DNA of 41,523 nucleotides from Cytobacillus firmus DS1 (GTDB lineage: Bacteria; Bacillota; Bacilli; Bacillales; Cytobacillaceae), in contig NZ_APVL01000028.1 of the NCBI RefSeq assembly GCF_000565285.1, positions 1-41,523 on the forward strand. Direction: 5' to 3'. Numbering within the stretch: position 1 is the stretch's first letter; each line of letters starts with the position of its first letter. Of the stretch, positions 5,946-13,111 are shown in pieces. The notes beneath the pieces were generated by a model. The model saw only the letters and a list, made by a program, of their open reading frames with translations. It had not been told where the DNA came from and searched no databases. The position numbers and the translations under genes are program-made.

Positions 5946-7067
5946 TTGATTGAGTTTAAAGATGTAAATAAAGTCTTTCAGGATGGATTTCATGCTCTTA
6001 AAGATATTACCTTTAATGTGAAAGAAGGAGAGCTGCTCGTTCTGATAGGACCCAGCGGATCTGGAAAGACCACAACAATGAGGATGATTAACCGCCTGAT
6101 TGAGCCGACAAAAGGCACAATTACAATTGAAGGAAAAGATATTTCAAAAGAGGATCCAGTCAAGCTTCGCCGGACGATCGGCTATGTCATCCAGCAGATA
6201 GGACTGCTTCCGCATATGACGATTAAAGAAAATGTATCGCTTGTTCCGAGGCTAATGAAATGGAAGAAGGAAAAATACATAGATAAAGTGGACGAACTGA
6301 TGCATATGGTTGGATTGGATCCGGAAGTCTTTGGTGACCGATACCCTTCAGAACTGAGCGGCGGGCAGCAGCAGAGGATCGGTGTTATCCGTGCGCTGGC
6401 AGCTGAGCCGAAAATTATCTTAATGGATGAACCGTTCAGTGCACTGGACCCGATCAGCAGGGAGCAGCTGCAGGATGAATTAGTCCGCCTTCAGCGGGAT
6501 ATCCAGAAAACGATTGTATTCGTAACACATGACATGGATGAGGCGCTTAAAATCGCTGACCGCATCTGTATTATGAAGGATGGAAAGGTCGTGCAGCTGG
6601 ATACGCCGGAAAACATCATTCGCAGACCGGCTAATGAGTTTGTCCGAAGCTTTATTGGAGAAGACCGGCTTCAGGAAAGTGACAGCATATCATTCCCTAA
6701 GCTGACCAAACTAATGGTTCCGGCTGTGACAGCGGGCGAAAGCCGCAGGCTGGCAGAATCCTTGAAGCTGATGCGCAGCAAGCGGGTTAACAGTCTTGTC
6801 GTTGTGAATAATCAAAATGTTTTTCAGGGGATAGCAACCGTCTGGGACGTTCAAAAGAATTACAAAGATGAAGAGTTGATGCTTAAAGATATTATGGATT
6901 CAAGCGTTGTGACACTTCAGCAAAATGATCCGTCGGAAAAAGCCTTTCAGCTTGTGAACGAATCTGTTTACGGCTTTGTTCCGGTTATGGATGAACATAA
7001 AAACCTTTTGGGCATTGTGACCCGATCAAGTCTTGTAGAATATATGGTCGACGAGATCGTCGAATAA
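5946..7067 (+). CDS. opuFA: OpuF-type compatible-solute ABC transporter, ATP-binding protein with CBS pair
   Basis: The gene encodes 373 residues. An ABC ATPase of the glycine betaine/choline class comes first: Walker A GPSGSGKTTT at about 35-44, signature LSGGQQQR, Walker B IILMDEPFSALDP and the H-loop VTHDMDEA. Two CBS motifs follow (about 250-370), which in the OpuA/OpuC family tune transport to ionic strength or nucleotides. The ATPase drives import of osmoprotectants through the fused permease encoded 29 bases downstream. TTG 5946 is chosen because GGGGGG at 5930-5935 sits ten bases before it; the earlier in-frame TTG at 5928 overlaps this site. The name opuFA rests on the neighbour being a permease/binding-protein fusion, the mark of OpuF and of Listeria BilE. 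Confidence 0.85.
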   Translation: MIEFKDVNKVFQDGFHALKDITFNVKEGELLVLIGPSGSGKTTTMRMINRLIEPTKGTITIEGKDISKEDPVKLRRTIGYVIQQIGLLPHMTIKENVSLVPRLMKWKKEKYIDKVDELMHMVGLDPEVFGDRYPSELSGGQQQRIGVIRALAAEPKIILMDEPFSALDPISREQLQDELVRLQRDIQKTIVFVTHDMDEALKIADRICIMKDGKVVQLDTPENIIRRPANEFVRSFIGEDRLQESDSISFPKLTKLMVPAVTAGESRRLAESLKLMRSKRVNSLVVVNNQNVFQGIATVWDVQKNYKDEELMLKDIMDSSVVTLQQNDPSEKAFQLVNESVYGFVPVMDEHKNLLGIVTRSSLVEYMVDEIVE

Positions 7068-7096
7068 TCAGGATAGGGGTGTAGACGATTCTTAAC

Positions 7097-8665
7097 ATGA
7101 TCAGCAGCACGGCTGACGTTTTTGTAAACCGTTGGCCGACTATATGGAACTTAATTTTAGAGCATATGTATCTTTCTCTTATTTCAATAGCCATTGCGAT
7201 TTTAATATCTGTTCCTTTGGGCATTTATTTAACCCGCCATCGGAAAATTGCCGATTCTATTATTGGAATTGCAGGAGTTTTTCAGACGATTCCAAGTCTA
7301 GCACTTCTTGTATTTCTCGTGCCATTCATCGGAACGGGACAAGCCCCTGCCATTATTGCTTTAACCGTTTATGGCTTATTGCCCATTCTCCGAAATACGT
7401 ATTTAGGTATTACTGGTGTTGAAAAGTCTGCCATCAACGCCGGAGTCGGAATGGGAATGACGAATCGCCAGGTCCTCTGGATGGTGGAGCTTCCGCTGTC
7501 CCTGAGTGTCATCATGGGCGGGATTCGTACGGCGACTGTATTAATTATCGGTGTTGCTACGATTGCAGGGCTCATTGGAGCAGGCGGCCTGGGAGATCTC
7601 ATATTCCGTGGACTGCAGACTTATAATACAGGCCTTATTCTGGCAGGTGCAATTCCATCTGCTCTCTTAGCGATTATTTTTGATTATTTGCTGAAGCTTC
7701 TGGAGACAGATGTGACTCCTCAGGGGCTTAAACAAGGGCAGAAAACCAATCCAACTGTGAGCCGCTGGAGAAAATGGGCGGTGACCGCATTGATTTTAAT
7801 CCTTCCTCTGTCCGCCTTTGCTGCTCAGCTCGGCGAAACAGGCGGCGGCAAGGATACAATCACCATTACCGGAAAAAACTTCACGGAGCAGGAGATCATG
7901 GTTTACATCATGGGCCATCTGATTGAGGAGCATACAGATTTAAATGTGAAATACGAGTCCTTTCTGGGCGGTACCGCACCTGCATTTGAAGGAGTTAATA
8001 ACGGAAATTATGATTTGTATATGGAATATACGGGAACGGCCCTTCTGAGTATTTTAAAAGAAGAAATGATCAGCGATCCTGACAAGGTATATGACCTTGT
8101 AAAAGAGCGCTTTATGGATGATTATGATTTGGTCTGGCTTGAACCATTTGGGTTTAATAACACGTATACACTGACCATTCGAAAAGAAGATGCTAAAAAC
8201 TGGGGGGTAGAAACCATCTCAGATTTAGCCAAGAAATCATCGGAGCTTGCTCTTGGGTCAGAGCCGGAATTTCTGGAACGTCCAGATGGATATCCCGGCC
8301 TTGTGGAAACTTACGGATTTGAATTTGGGGAAACTCAGGCCATGGACTCTGGCATTATGTACAGTGCCATCAAGAATGGAGAAGTGGATGTCATTGATGC
8401 CTTTTCCACCGATGGCCGCATACCGGCATTCAATCTGCAGGTCCTTGAGGATGATAAAAAGTTCTTCCCTCCGTATTATGCAACCCCTGTTATAAGGGCT
8501 GATACGCTGAAAGAACATCCTGAAATTGAAGAAGCATTGAAGATGCTTGCCGGAAAAATTGATAATGAAAAAATGCAGGAGCTTAATGCAAGAGTTGATA
8601 TCGATAAAGAACAATATGAAGATGTGGCGGTTGATTTCCTGAAAGAAGAGGGATTAATTGACTGA
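7097..8665 (+). CDS. opuFB: OpuF-type permease fused to its substrate-binding protein
   Basis: This 522-residue fusion contains two modules. Residues 1-205 are an OpuCB-like membrane domain with about five or six helices and the ATPase-coupling loop near 113-143 (INAGVGMGMTNRQVLWMVELP). A further helix at about 226-243 leads to an extracellular OpuAC/OpuCC-like binding domain at 252-522 (ITGKNFTEQEIMVYIMGHL, later YLYMEYTG-type and ATPVIRADTL segments). The same fusion defines OpuF of some Bacillus species (osmoprotectant import) and BilEB of Listeria (bile resistance); which ligand is used here cannot be read from the sequence. The start is odd: AGGGGT (7075-7080) lies 16 bases before ATG 7097 but 7 bases before an in-frame ATT at 7088. 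A strong terminator follows. Confidence 0.88.
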   Translation: MISSTADVFVNRWPTIWNLILEHMYLSLISIAIAILISVPLGIYLTRHRKIADSIIGIAGVFQTIPSLALLVFLVPFIGTGQAPAIIALTVYGLLPILRNTYLGITGVEKSAINAGVGMGMTNRQVLWMVELPLSLSVIMGGIRTATVLIIGVATIAGLIGAGGLGDLIFRGLQTYNTGLILAGAIPSALLAIIFDYLLKLLETDVTPQGLKQGQKTNPTVSRWRKWAVTALILILPLSAFAAQLGETGGGKDTITITGKNFTEQEIMVYIMGHLIEEHTDLNVKYESFLGGTAPAFEGVNNGNYDLYMEYTGTALLSILKEEMISDPDKVYDLVKERFMDDYDLVWLEPFGFNNTYTLTIRKEDAKNWGVETISDLAKKSSELALGSEPEFLERPDGYPGLVETYGFEFGETQAMDSGIMYSAIKNGEVDVIDAFSTDGRIPAFNLQVLEDDKKFFPPYYATPVIRADTLKEHPEIEEALKMLAGKIDNEKMQELNARVDIDKEQYEDVAVDFLKEEGLID

Positions 8666-8670
8666 TGCGA

Positions 8671-8706
8671 AAAGGACTGCGGATATCATCCGCAGTCCTT
8701 TTTGTA
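8671..8706 (+). terminator. Rho-independent terminator after opuFB
   Basis: A long G+C-rich stem, AAAGGACTGCGGAT with ATCCGCAGTCCTTT around a 3-base loop, is followed by T's. It separates opuF from the convergent DUF421 gene. Confidence 0.9.
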
Positions 8707-8753
8707 AGATCAATATCAATTTAAATGATAATGGATGGTGCTCTGAACTAAAC

Positions 8754-9377
8754 TTACTGCAGATGACCTTGCTCACTTTCGGAAGTTTCTTCTGCCACTT
8801 CTGTAAAAATATCCTCTTCGTTTTCGGGAACCATATGGACAGAGAAGCCCTTGGCAAACGCAGGTTCCAGTATATGAATCAGCTGTTGGACATCAGCCTG
8901 CATCTGAAGGAATTCCTTTTTCGTTACAGGCTGGGCTTCTTCTTTTAATTCATAGCCAACTTGTCCGTTCGGCTCCAGTGTTGCCCATCTTACATCGCTG
9001 ATAACTGCAACATTATGCTGACGCAGCTTCATTTCAAGCTGGTCCACAGTAAACCGGAGTTTTCTCAGATTCTGTTCATTTAATTTTCCATCTTCTATGA
9101 TAATTTTGGATTGCCCGGTGATAAACTTCTCGAATTTGTCTGATTTCATTTGTGCATATTCCATGACAACTAAGGTAAGGACAAGGATGAGTCCAACAGC
9201 AAGAGTAGTCCAAATACTTTCCCCTGAAACCGGTTCAATTAATAGTGAACCGATGCCAATCATGATTACTACCTGAGCTAATGTCATCTGTGAAATAGAC
9301 TTTCTGCCAGCGATCCTTAACAACAGGGTACCCCCGATGACGACAAGGATTGAATTCCAAATCCAATCGAATTCCAC
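8754..9377 (-). CDS. DUF421 membrane protein (YetF/YdfS-like)
   Basis: This encodes 207 residues. The first ~80 contain three hydrophobic helices (WIWNSILVVIGGTLLLRIAG; LAQVVIMIGIGSLLI; WTTLAVGLILVLTLVVME). A cytoplasmic part follows with the family motif GQSKIIIEDGKLNEQNLRKLRFTVDQLEMKLRQ and ISDVRWATLEPNGQVGY. This is the DUF421 architecture, found several times per Bacillus genome and linked in B. subtilis to sporulation or to membrane properties; the biochemical role is unknown. The start is GTG 9377 behind a strong GGGAGGG site. The gene converges on opuFB and diverges from the binding-protein gene, so it is a single-gene unit. The C-terminal tail (ETSESEQGHLQ) is acidic and unconserved. 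Confidence 0.85.
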   Translation of the reverse strand: MEFDWIWNSILVVIGGTLLLRIAGRKSISQMTLAQVVIMIGIGSLLIEPVSGESIWTTLAVGLILVLTLVVMEYAQMKSDKFEKFITGQSKIIIEDGKLNEQNLRKLRFTVDQLEMKLRQHNVAVISDVRWATLEPNGQVGYELKEEAQPVTKKEFLQMQADVQQLIHILEPAFAKGFSVHMVPENEEDIFTEVAEETSESEQGHLQ

Positions 9378-9471
9378 TCTTATCCCTCCCTATATTTTAT
9401 TATAGTCTTTCGCAAATAGAGCCTTCTAAAACTGCAAATGTCAATTTATCTAACAAAATTGGGATTGGCTA

Positions 9472-9501
9472 TTGTTACATGCTTATTAAACGTGTTAATA
9501 T
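9472..9501 (+). promoter_or_regulatory. Candidate promoter of the binding-lipoprotein gene
   Basis: TTGTTA (9472-9477), an 18-base spacer and TAATAT (9496-9501) lie about 50 bases before the ATG. The match to sigma-A consensus is moderate. Confidence 0.4.
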
Positions 9502-9553
9502 CAAAATATTATAAAAATTTTAAAAACTGTATGACTGTCGGGGGGATATTAGT

Positions 9554-10552
9554 ATGAAAAAAATGTTAGCCATCCTAGCAAGCAGCGCACTATTAATGCT
9601 GGCTGCCTGCGGTTCAGGAAATGAGGAAACGAGCGGGGAAGCATCAGAAAAGAAAACGGTTAAAATCGGCATCACGCAAATTGTAGAGCATCCATCATTG
9701 GATTCTGCGAGAGAAGGATTTATTGCCGCACTGAAAGATGCAGGCTATGAAGAAGGAAAGAATCTTAAAATTGACTTCCAGAACGCCCAAGGGGATATGA
9801 ACAACAATATGTCCATTGCCCAGAACCTGGTTGCGGACAAAAATGATTTGATTCTTGCTATTGCTACTGCCAGTGCACAATCCGTTGTGCAATCGACAAA
9901 GGATATTCCAATCCTATTTACAGCCATCACCGATCCTGTTGGAGCTGAGCTTGTGGAAACCATGGAAAAGCCGGGCGGGAATGCAACGGGTACATCTGAC
10001 ACACATCCGGATGCCATCAAAAATACAATTGACTCTATCAAAACATTTGTACCTGATGCCAAAAAGGTAGGCATCATCTTCAATGATGGGGAACCAAATT
10101 CAGTAGTAAATGTTAAGCATGCGAAAGAAGCCATCGAGGAAGCAGGCCTGGAAGCGGTTGAAACGACTATTTCAACAAGCTCTGAGGTTAAGCAGGCTGC
10201 TGAATCCTTAGTGGGCCGGGCTGATGTGTTTTACATCCCAAAGGACAATACTGTGGTATCTGCCCTTGAATCTGTCCTGAACGTAGCCAATGAAAAAGAC
10301 ATTCCAGCTTTTGTCGGAGAAAGTGATTCGGTTAAACGTGGCGGCTTTGCTGCCTATGGTTTTGAATATCATGATCTGGGATACTCCACAGGCCAAATGG
10401 CTGTTGACATTCTTGAAGGCAAAAAGCCGAGCGAGATTCCTGTCGGCTACCCGGAAAACCTTGAACTTGTGATTAACAAGAAAGCAGCTGAGGAACAGGG
10501 GGTTACGTTGACAGAGGACATGCTGAAGGATGCAAAGGTGGTTGGGGAGTAA
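9554..10552 (+). CDS. TrpX-type ABC substrate-binding lipoprotein, orphan
   Basis: This encodes 332 residues. A lipoprotein signal peptide ends in the lipobox LAAC with the lipidated Cys19. The mature part is the ABC_sub_bind / TrpX fold (Pfam PF04392 type): KIGITQIVEHPSLDSAREGF, then LAIATASAQSVVQSTKDIPILFTAITDPVGAELV, then the GFEYHDLGYSTGQMAVDIL end. Relatives bind tryptophan, tyrosine or other small ligands at the outer membrane face and pass them to a permease/ATPase pair usually encoded next door. Here no permease or ATPase gene follows: a strong terminator comes 11 bases after the stop. The protein must either borrow a transporter encoded elsewhere or act as a sensor. GGGGGGAT is the ribosome site. 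Confidence 0.85.
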   Translation: MKKMLAILASSALLMLAACGSGNEETSGEASEKKTVKIGITQIVEHPSLDSAREGFIAALKDAGYEEGKNLKIDFQNAQGDMNNNMSIAQNLVADKNDLILAIATASAQSVVQSTKDIPILFTAITDPVGAELVETMEKPGGNATGTSDTHPDAIKNTIDSIKTFVPDAKKVGIIFNDGEPNSVVNVKHAKEAIEEAGLEAVETTISTSSEVKQAAESLVGRADVFYIPKDNTVVSALESVLNVANEKDIPAFVGESDSVKRGGFAAYGFEYHDLGYSTGQMAVDILEGKKPSEIPVGYPENLELVINKKAAEEQGVTLTEDMLKDAKVVGE

Positions 10553-10563
10553 ATAGGCAGTTA

Positions 10564-10599
10564 AGAGATACAGCGATTAAGCTGTATCTCTTTTTTTTG
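10564..10599 (+). terminator. Rho-independent terminator
   Basis: AGAGATACAGC (10564-10574) pairs perfectly with GCTGTATCTCT (10581-10591) around a 6-base loop, and eight T's follow. Confidence 0.92.
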
Positions 10600-10972
10600 C
10601 TTAATGAATCCCGAAATTTATTTTGAAAAATGATTCAAAAGTACCGTGTAAACGATAAGGCTGGGTTTAGGAAAAAAAAGGCACAACAAAGTTTAATTAA
10701 GATCTAAATTATAGGGTGATTTTACCTATAAAATACAATTGGGGGTTTATAGTTTAATAGGAATAAAACCACAGACATAATTCGACACCGCTACATAAGC
10801 AATTTGACGAGTTTTGACTGCCATGATAGTAATAAATAGGTAGAAAATTTGAATTTAAAAATTAAAAAAACAGAAAAAACTATGAAAAAAATACCAATTT
10901 TGGTTTAAGCCTTTTGAAAGTGGGTAGTAATGGGTATAAATAACTGTTTTGTTATTTTTTGCAAGTAAGTAA
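10600..10972. other. Long A+T-rich non-coding region upstream of the T7SS operon
   Basis: No gene was found on either strand. The DNA has runs of A and T and a second, weaker promoter-like pair (TTGACG near 10810, TAGTAA 17 bases later). In B. subtilis the equivalent operon is switched on by phosphorylated DegU; a regulator binding region here is likely, but no specific operator was recognised. Confidence 0.5.
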
Positions 10973-11001
10973 TTGACCTTTCGATTGTGTATTTTTACAA
11001 T
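10973..11001 (+). promoter_or_regulatory. Sigma-A promoter of the T7SS operon
   Basis: TTGACC (10973-10978), a 17-base spacer and TACAAT (10996-11001) form a near-consensus promoter 31 bases before the esxA ATG. Confidence 0.7.
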
Positions 11002-11032
11002 AATAGTAACCTATTGAAAAGGAGAGATTTGA

Positions 11033-11326
11033 ATGTCAGGAGTTATTCGCGTTACACCAGCAGAATTAGTAGGCATGTCTAACCGTTATAATGGAGAAAG
11101 CAGCCAGGTTGGGGATCAGATTGTCCGTTTGGATAATATGATTCGTGAACTGGAAGGTGCATGGGAAGGGGAAGCAAGCAGAGCGTTTGCTGAACAATAC
11201 CAATCTTTAAGACCTTCATTTGTTCAAATGCAGCAATTATTAGAGGATATTTCTGTTCAGCTTAATAATACTGCAAGAGCTCTTGAAGATGCTGATAACC
11301 AGATCGCTGGCCAAATCCGCGGTTAA
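11033..11326 (+). CDS. esxA: WXG100 protein EsxA/YukE, T7SS substrate
   Basis: This 97-residue protein forms a helical hairpin with the turn motif W-E-G at about residues 43-45 (LEGAWEGEASRAF). The size and pattern are those of WXG100 proteins, which dimerise head to tail and are exported by the type VII machine; secretion of other substrates depends on them. It is the first gene of the operon and has a good GGAGAG site. A strong terminator follows, so esxA RNA is probably more abundant than that of the downstream machine genes. The C-terminal tail does not carry an obvious extra domain. It is equivalent to B. subtilis yukE. Confidence 0.95.
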   Translation: MSGVIRVTPAELVGMSNRYNGESSQVGDQIVRLDNMIRELEGAWEGEASRAFAEQYQSLRPSFVQMQQLLEDISVQLNNTARALEDADNQIAGQIRG

Positions 11327-11353
11327 TTTCATCTGAATCAATAAGTGGAGAAG

Positions 11354-11391
11354 GAGCGCTGCATTCATCAGATGAAAAGCGCTCTTTTTTT
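11354..11391 (+). terminator. Terminator between esxA and the T7SS machine genes
   Basis: GAGCGCT (11354-11360) pairs with AGCGCTC (11378-11384), followed by seven T's. The loop holds a small TCATC/GATGA stem. It should stop most transcripts after esxA and let a fraction read through. Confidence 0.85.
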
Positions 11392-11425
11392 GGTACTAAA
11401 TTAGCAAATTTTCACTTTGGTAATT

Positions 11426-11490
11426 TGTCTAGCGCAAGCAGCCTACCCCCTCGAGGTGTCGGGGGTGATCGAGGCGCTTCCGCTTTTCTA
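11426..11490. repeat. Dispersed hairpin repeat, Bacillus-type
   Basis: This is a compact inverted-repeat element: AGCG/CGCT on the outside, GCCT/AGGC next, and ACCCCC (11445-11450) with GGGGGT (11461-11466) inside. The wording TGTCTAGC...CTCGAGG...GATCGAGGCGCTTCCGCTTTT is remembered as a common intergenic element in Bacillus-group genomes. It sits between the esxA terminator and the esaB start. Only one copy is in this window, so the repeat status rests on memory. Confidence 0.6.
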
Positions 11491-11504
11491 GTGAGGTGTT
11501 GAAA

Positions 11505-11744
11505 ATGTACATAGAATTAACAATCGATCTGAAAAATTATGAAGTTGAACCTTTTGATCTCCGTCTATCTAACTATCACTCTGTTAAAAAAGTAGTTGAT
11601 ATTGTTTGGCAAGCAAAGTCTATTCCTCAGCCGCCCCGGGAAGGATATTGGGTCAGAATTCCCAACAAGCAATTGATTCTGTCAGGAAACGATAAGCTGG
11701 CAGAAAAGGGGATTACCACTGGGGACCGTTTCGAAATTTTATAA
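11505..11744 (+). CDS. esaB: EsaB/YukD ubiquitin-like T7SS protein
   Basis: This encodes 79 residues with the beta-grasp (ubiquitin-like) pattern of YukD/EsaB: MYIELTIDLKNYEVEPFDLRLSNYHSVKKVVDIVW at the front and LILSGNDKLAEKGITTGDRFEIL at the end. It is cytoplasmic. In staphylococci EsaB influences effector production and machine function, and it is not conjugated like ubiquitin. ATG 11505 is chosen because GAGGTG (11493-11498) lies six bases away; a TTG at 11499 and a GTG at 11496 are in frame but overlap or abut that site. It is the second gene of the operon, 15 bases before essB. It is equivalent to yukD. Confidence 0.92.
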   Translation: MYIELTIDLKNYEVEPFDLRLSNYHSVKKVVDIVWQAKSIPQPPREGYWVRIPNKQLILSGNDKLAEKGITTGDRFEIL

Positions 11745-11759
11745 AGGAGCATTAAAAAA

Positions 11760-13091
11760 ATGTCAGAAAAGAGTCAAACCTACCTTGAAGAGCAGCTTGA
11801 AGCGGTTGTCGAAACAGATCATCAATCCCTTACCATTCTTTTTCAAAGAGAAAAAATTAAAGCTGATGCTGCTGAGGAATTGGAATTGCTCCAGGCAATG
11901 GAATCAGCTATAAAAAGGGATATCCATTTAACAGAGGATGAACTGCGCCTCGTCCTGCAAATTCCCTCAAATTACTTAACCTTCTCCAAATTAAAAAAGA
12001 AAGACCTGAGAAGCAGATGGATTTTTTCTTCGCAGCTTCTAAAACTTGTGAAAAATCATCCGTATTCCAGGCTGCATCTCGTTATTTGTCCTGACAACAT
12101 TGTGGCGGATGAAAGCCTGTCACCGCATTTGCTTCATTTTGGTGTGAGTGAAAGCCTTCCGCCTTATGAATCCAATCAGGAAAAACTCTGGATGGAATTG
12201 AAAGCGACCATCGCAGCTGCTGTAGATGGAAACCGCTCCTTCCGGGATTACCTTAGCCTTCATGAAACCATTGAACTGTCGCCTGCAGCGGCAAGTGTCA
12301 TCAAGGCCAAGGATGAAAATGAACTGTCAGAAGTCATCCGGACTAACATAGAAATGCTTGAAAAAATAGATAAGGAATATGCTAAGGTTCCGCAGAAAAA
12401 GTGGAAAGCAACAAGGTATTCTGCTTGGGGTCTGCTGATTGCTTTATTGCCTTTCGTTGCTTTCAGCCTGTATTCTCTTGTCTTTACACAGCCTAAACAG
12501 GCAGCATTTATCAATAGTCAGGAACACTTCCTGAAAAGCCAATATAGTGACGTGGTTTCAGAGTTATCCAATTATGATATTGATCAGATGCCAAGAGTCG
12601 TACAGTACGAACTGGCACAGTCCTACATAATAAATGAAGCATTGACAGAAGACCAGAAAGAGAATGTCCAAAATACGATCACACTGCAGACGGATCCAAT
12701 TTATTATCATTACTGGATTCATATTGGGAGGGGAGATGCCAAAGAGGCTCTCGATATCTCGCGGGATCTTGAGGATCGGGACTTAATTCTGTTCGCATTG
12801 CTTAAATACCGTGAAGTTGTCAAAGCGGATGATAGTCTTGAATCCGATGAAAAACAGCAGAAAATCGACGAAATTCAAGCAGAGATTGATGAATATATAG
12901 AGGAACAGAAAGCTCAGGAGGAAGAGGAGCAGCGTCTTCAGGAAGAGCAAAGCAGCAGCGGAGATAATGAACAGGCTGTAAAACAGGAGTCTGAACAAAA
13001 AGCTGCTGAAGAGCAAAAGCCTGCCGATGCAAAGGAAGCTGAAGCTTCTGCTGAAAAGAAGGAAGAGACAGAAAAGACAAAATCTAATTAA
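11760..13091 (+). CDS. essB: EssB/YukC T7SS membrane pseudokinase
   Basis: This encodes 443 residues. Residues 1-215 form the cytoplasmic pseudokinase-like domain. One membrane helix lies at about 224-242 (WGLLIALLPFVAFSLYSLVF), and an extracellular helical domain follows to about 390. The last 55 residues are a Gln/Glu/Lys-rich low-complexity tail. This is the full layout of EssB/YukC, an essential dimeric part of the T7SSb channel that contacts EssC and EsaA. The GGAG ribosome site directly precedes the ATG. The gene is intact and of normal family length; only the tail is expected to vary. It is equivalent to B. subtilis yukC. Confidence 0.94.
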   Translation: MSEKSQTYLEEQLEAVVETDHQSLTILFQREKIKADAAEELELLQAMESAIKRDIHLTEDELRLVLQIPSNYLTFSKLKKKDLRSRWIFSSQLLKLVKNHPYSRLHLVICPDNIVADESLSPHLLHFGVSESLPPYESNQEKLWMELKATIAAAVDGNRSFRDYLSLHETIELSPAAASVIKAKDENELSEVIRTNIEMLEKIDKEYAKVPQKKWKATRYSAWGLLIALLPFVAFSLYSLVFTQPKQAAFINSQEHFLKSQYSDVVSELSNYDIDQMPRVVQYELAQSYIINEALTEDQKENVQNTITLQTDPIYYHYWIHIGRGDAKEALDISRDLEDRDLILFALLKYREVVKADDSLESDEKQQKIDEIQAEIDEYIEEQKAQEEEEQRLQEEQSSSGDNEQAVKQESEQKAAEEQKPADAKEAEASAEKKEETEKTKSN

Positions 13092-13111
13092 GATAGACAG
13101 GAGGTGGAGAG

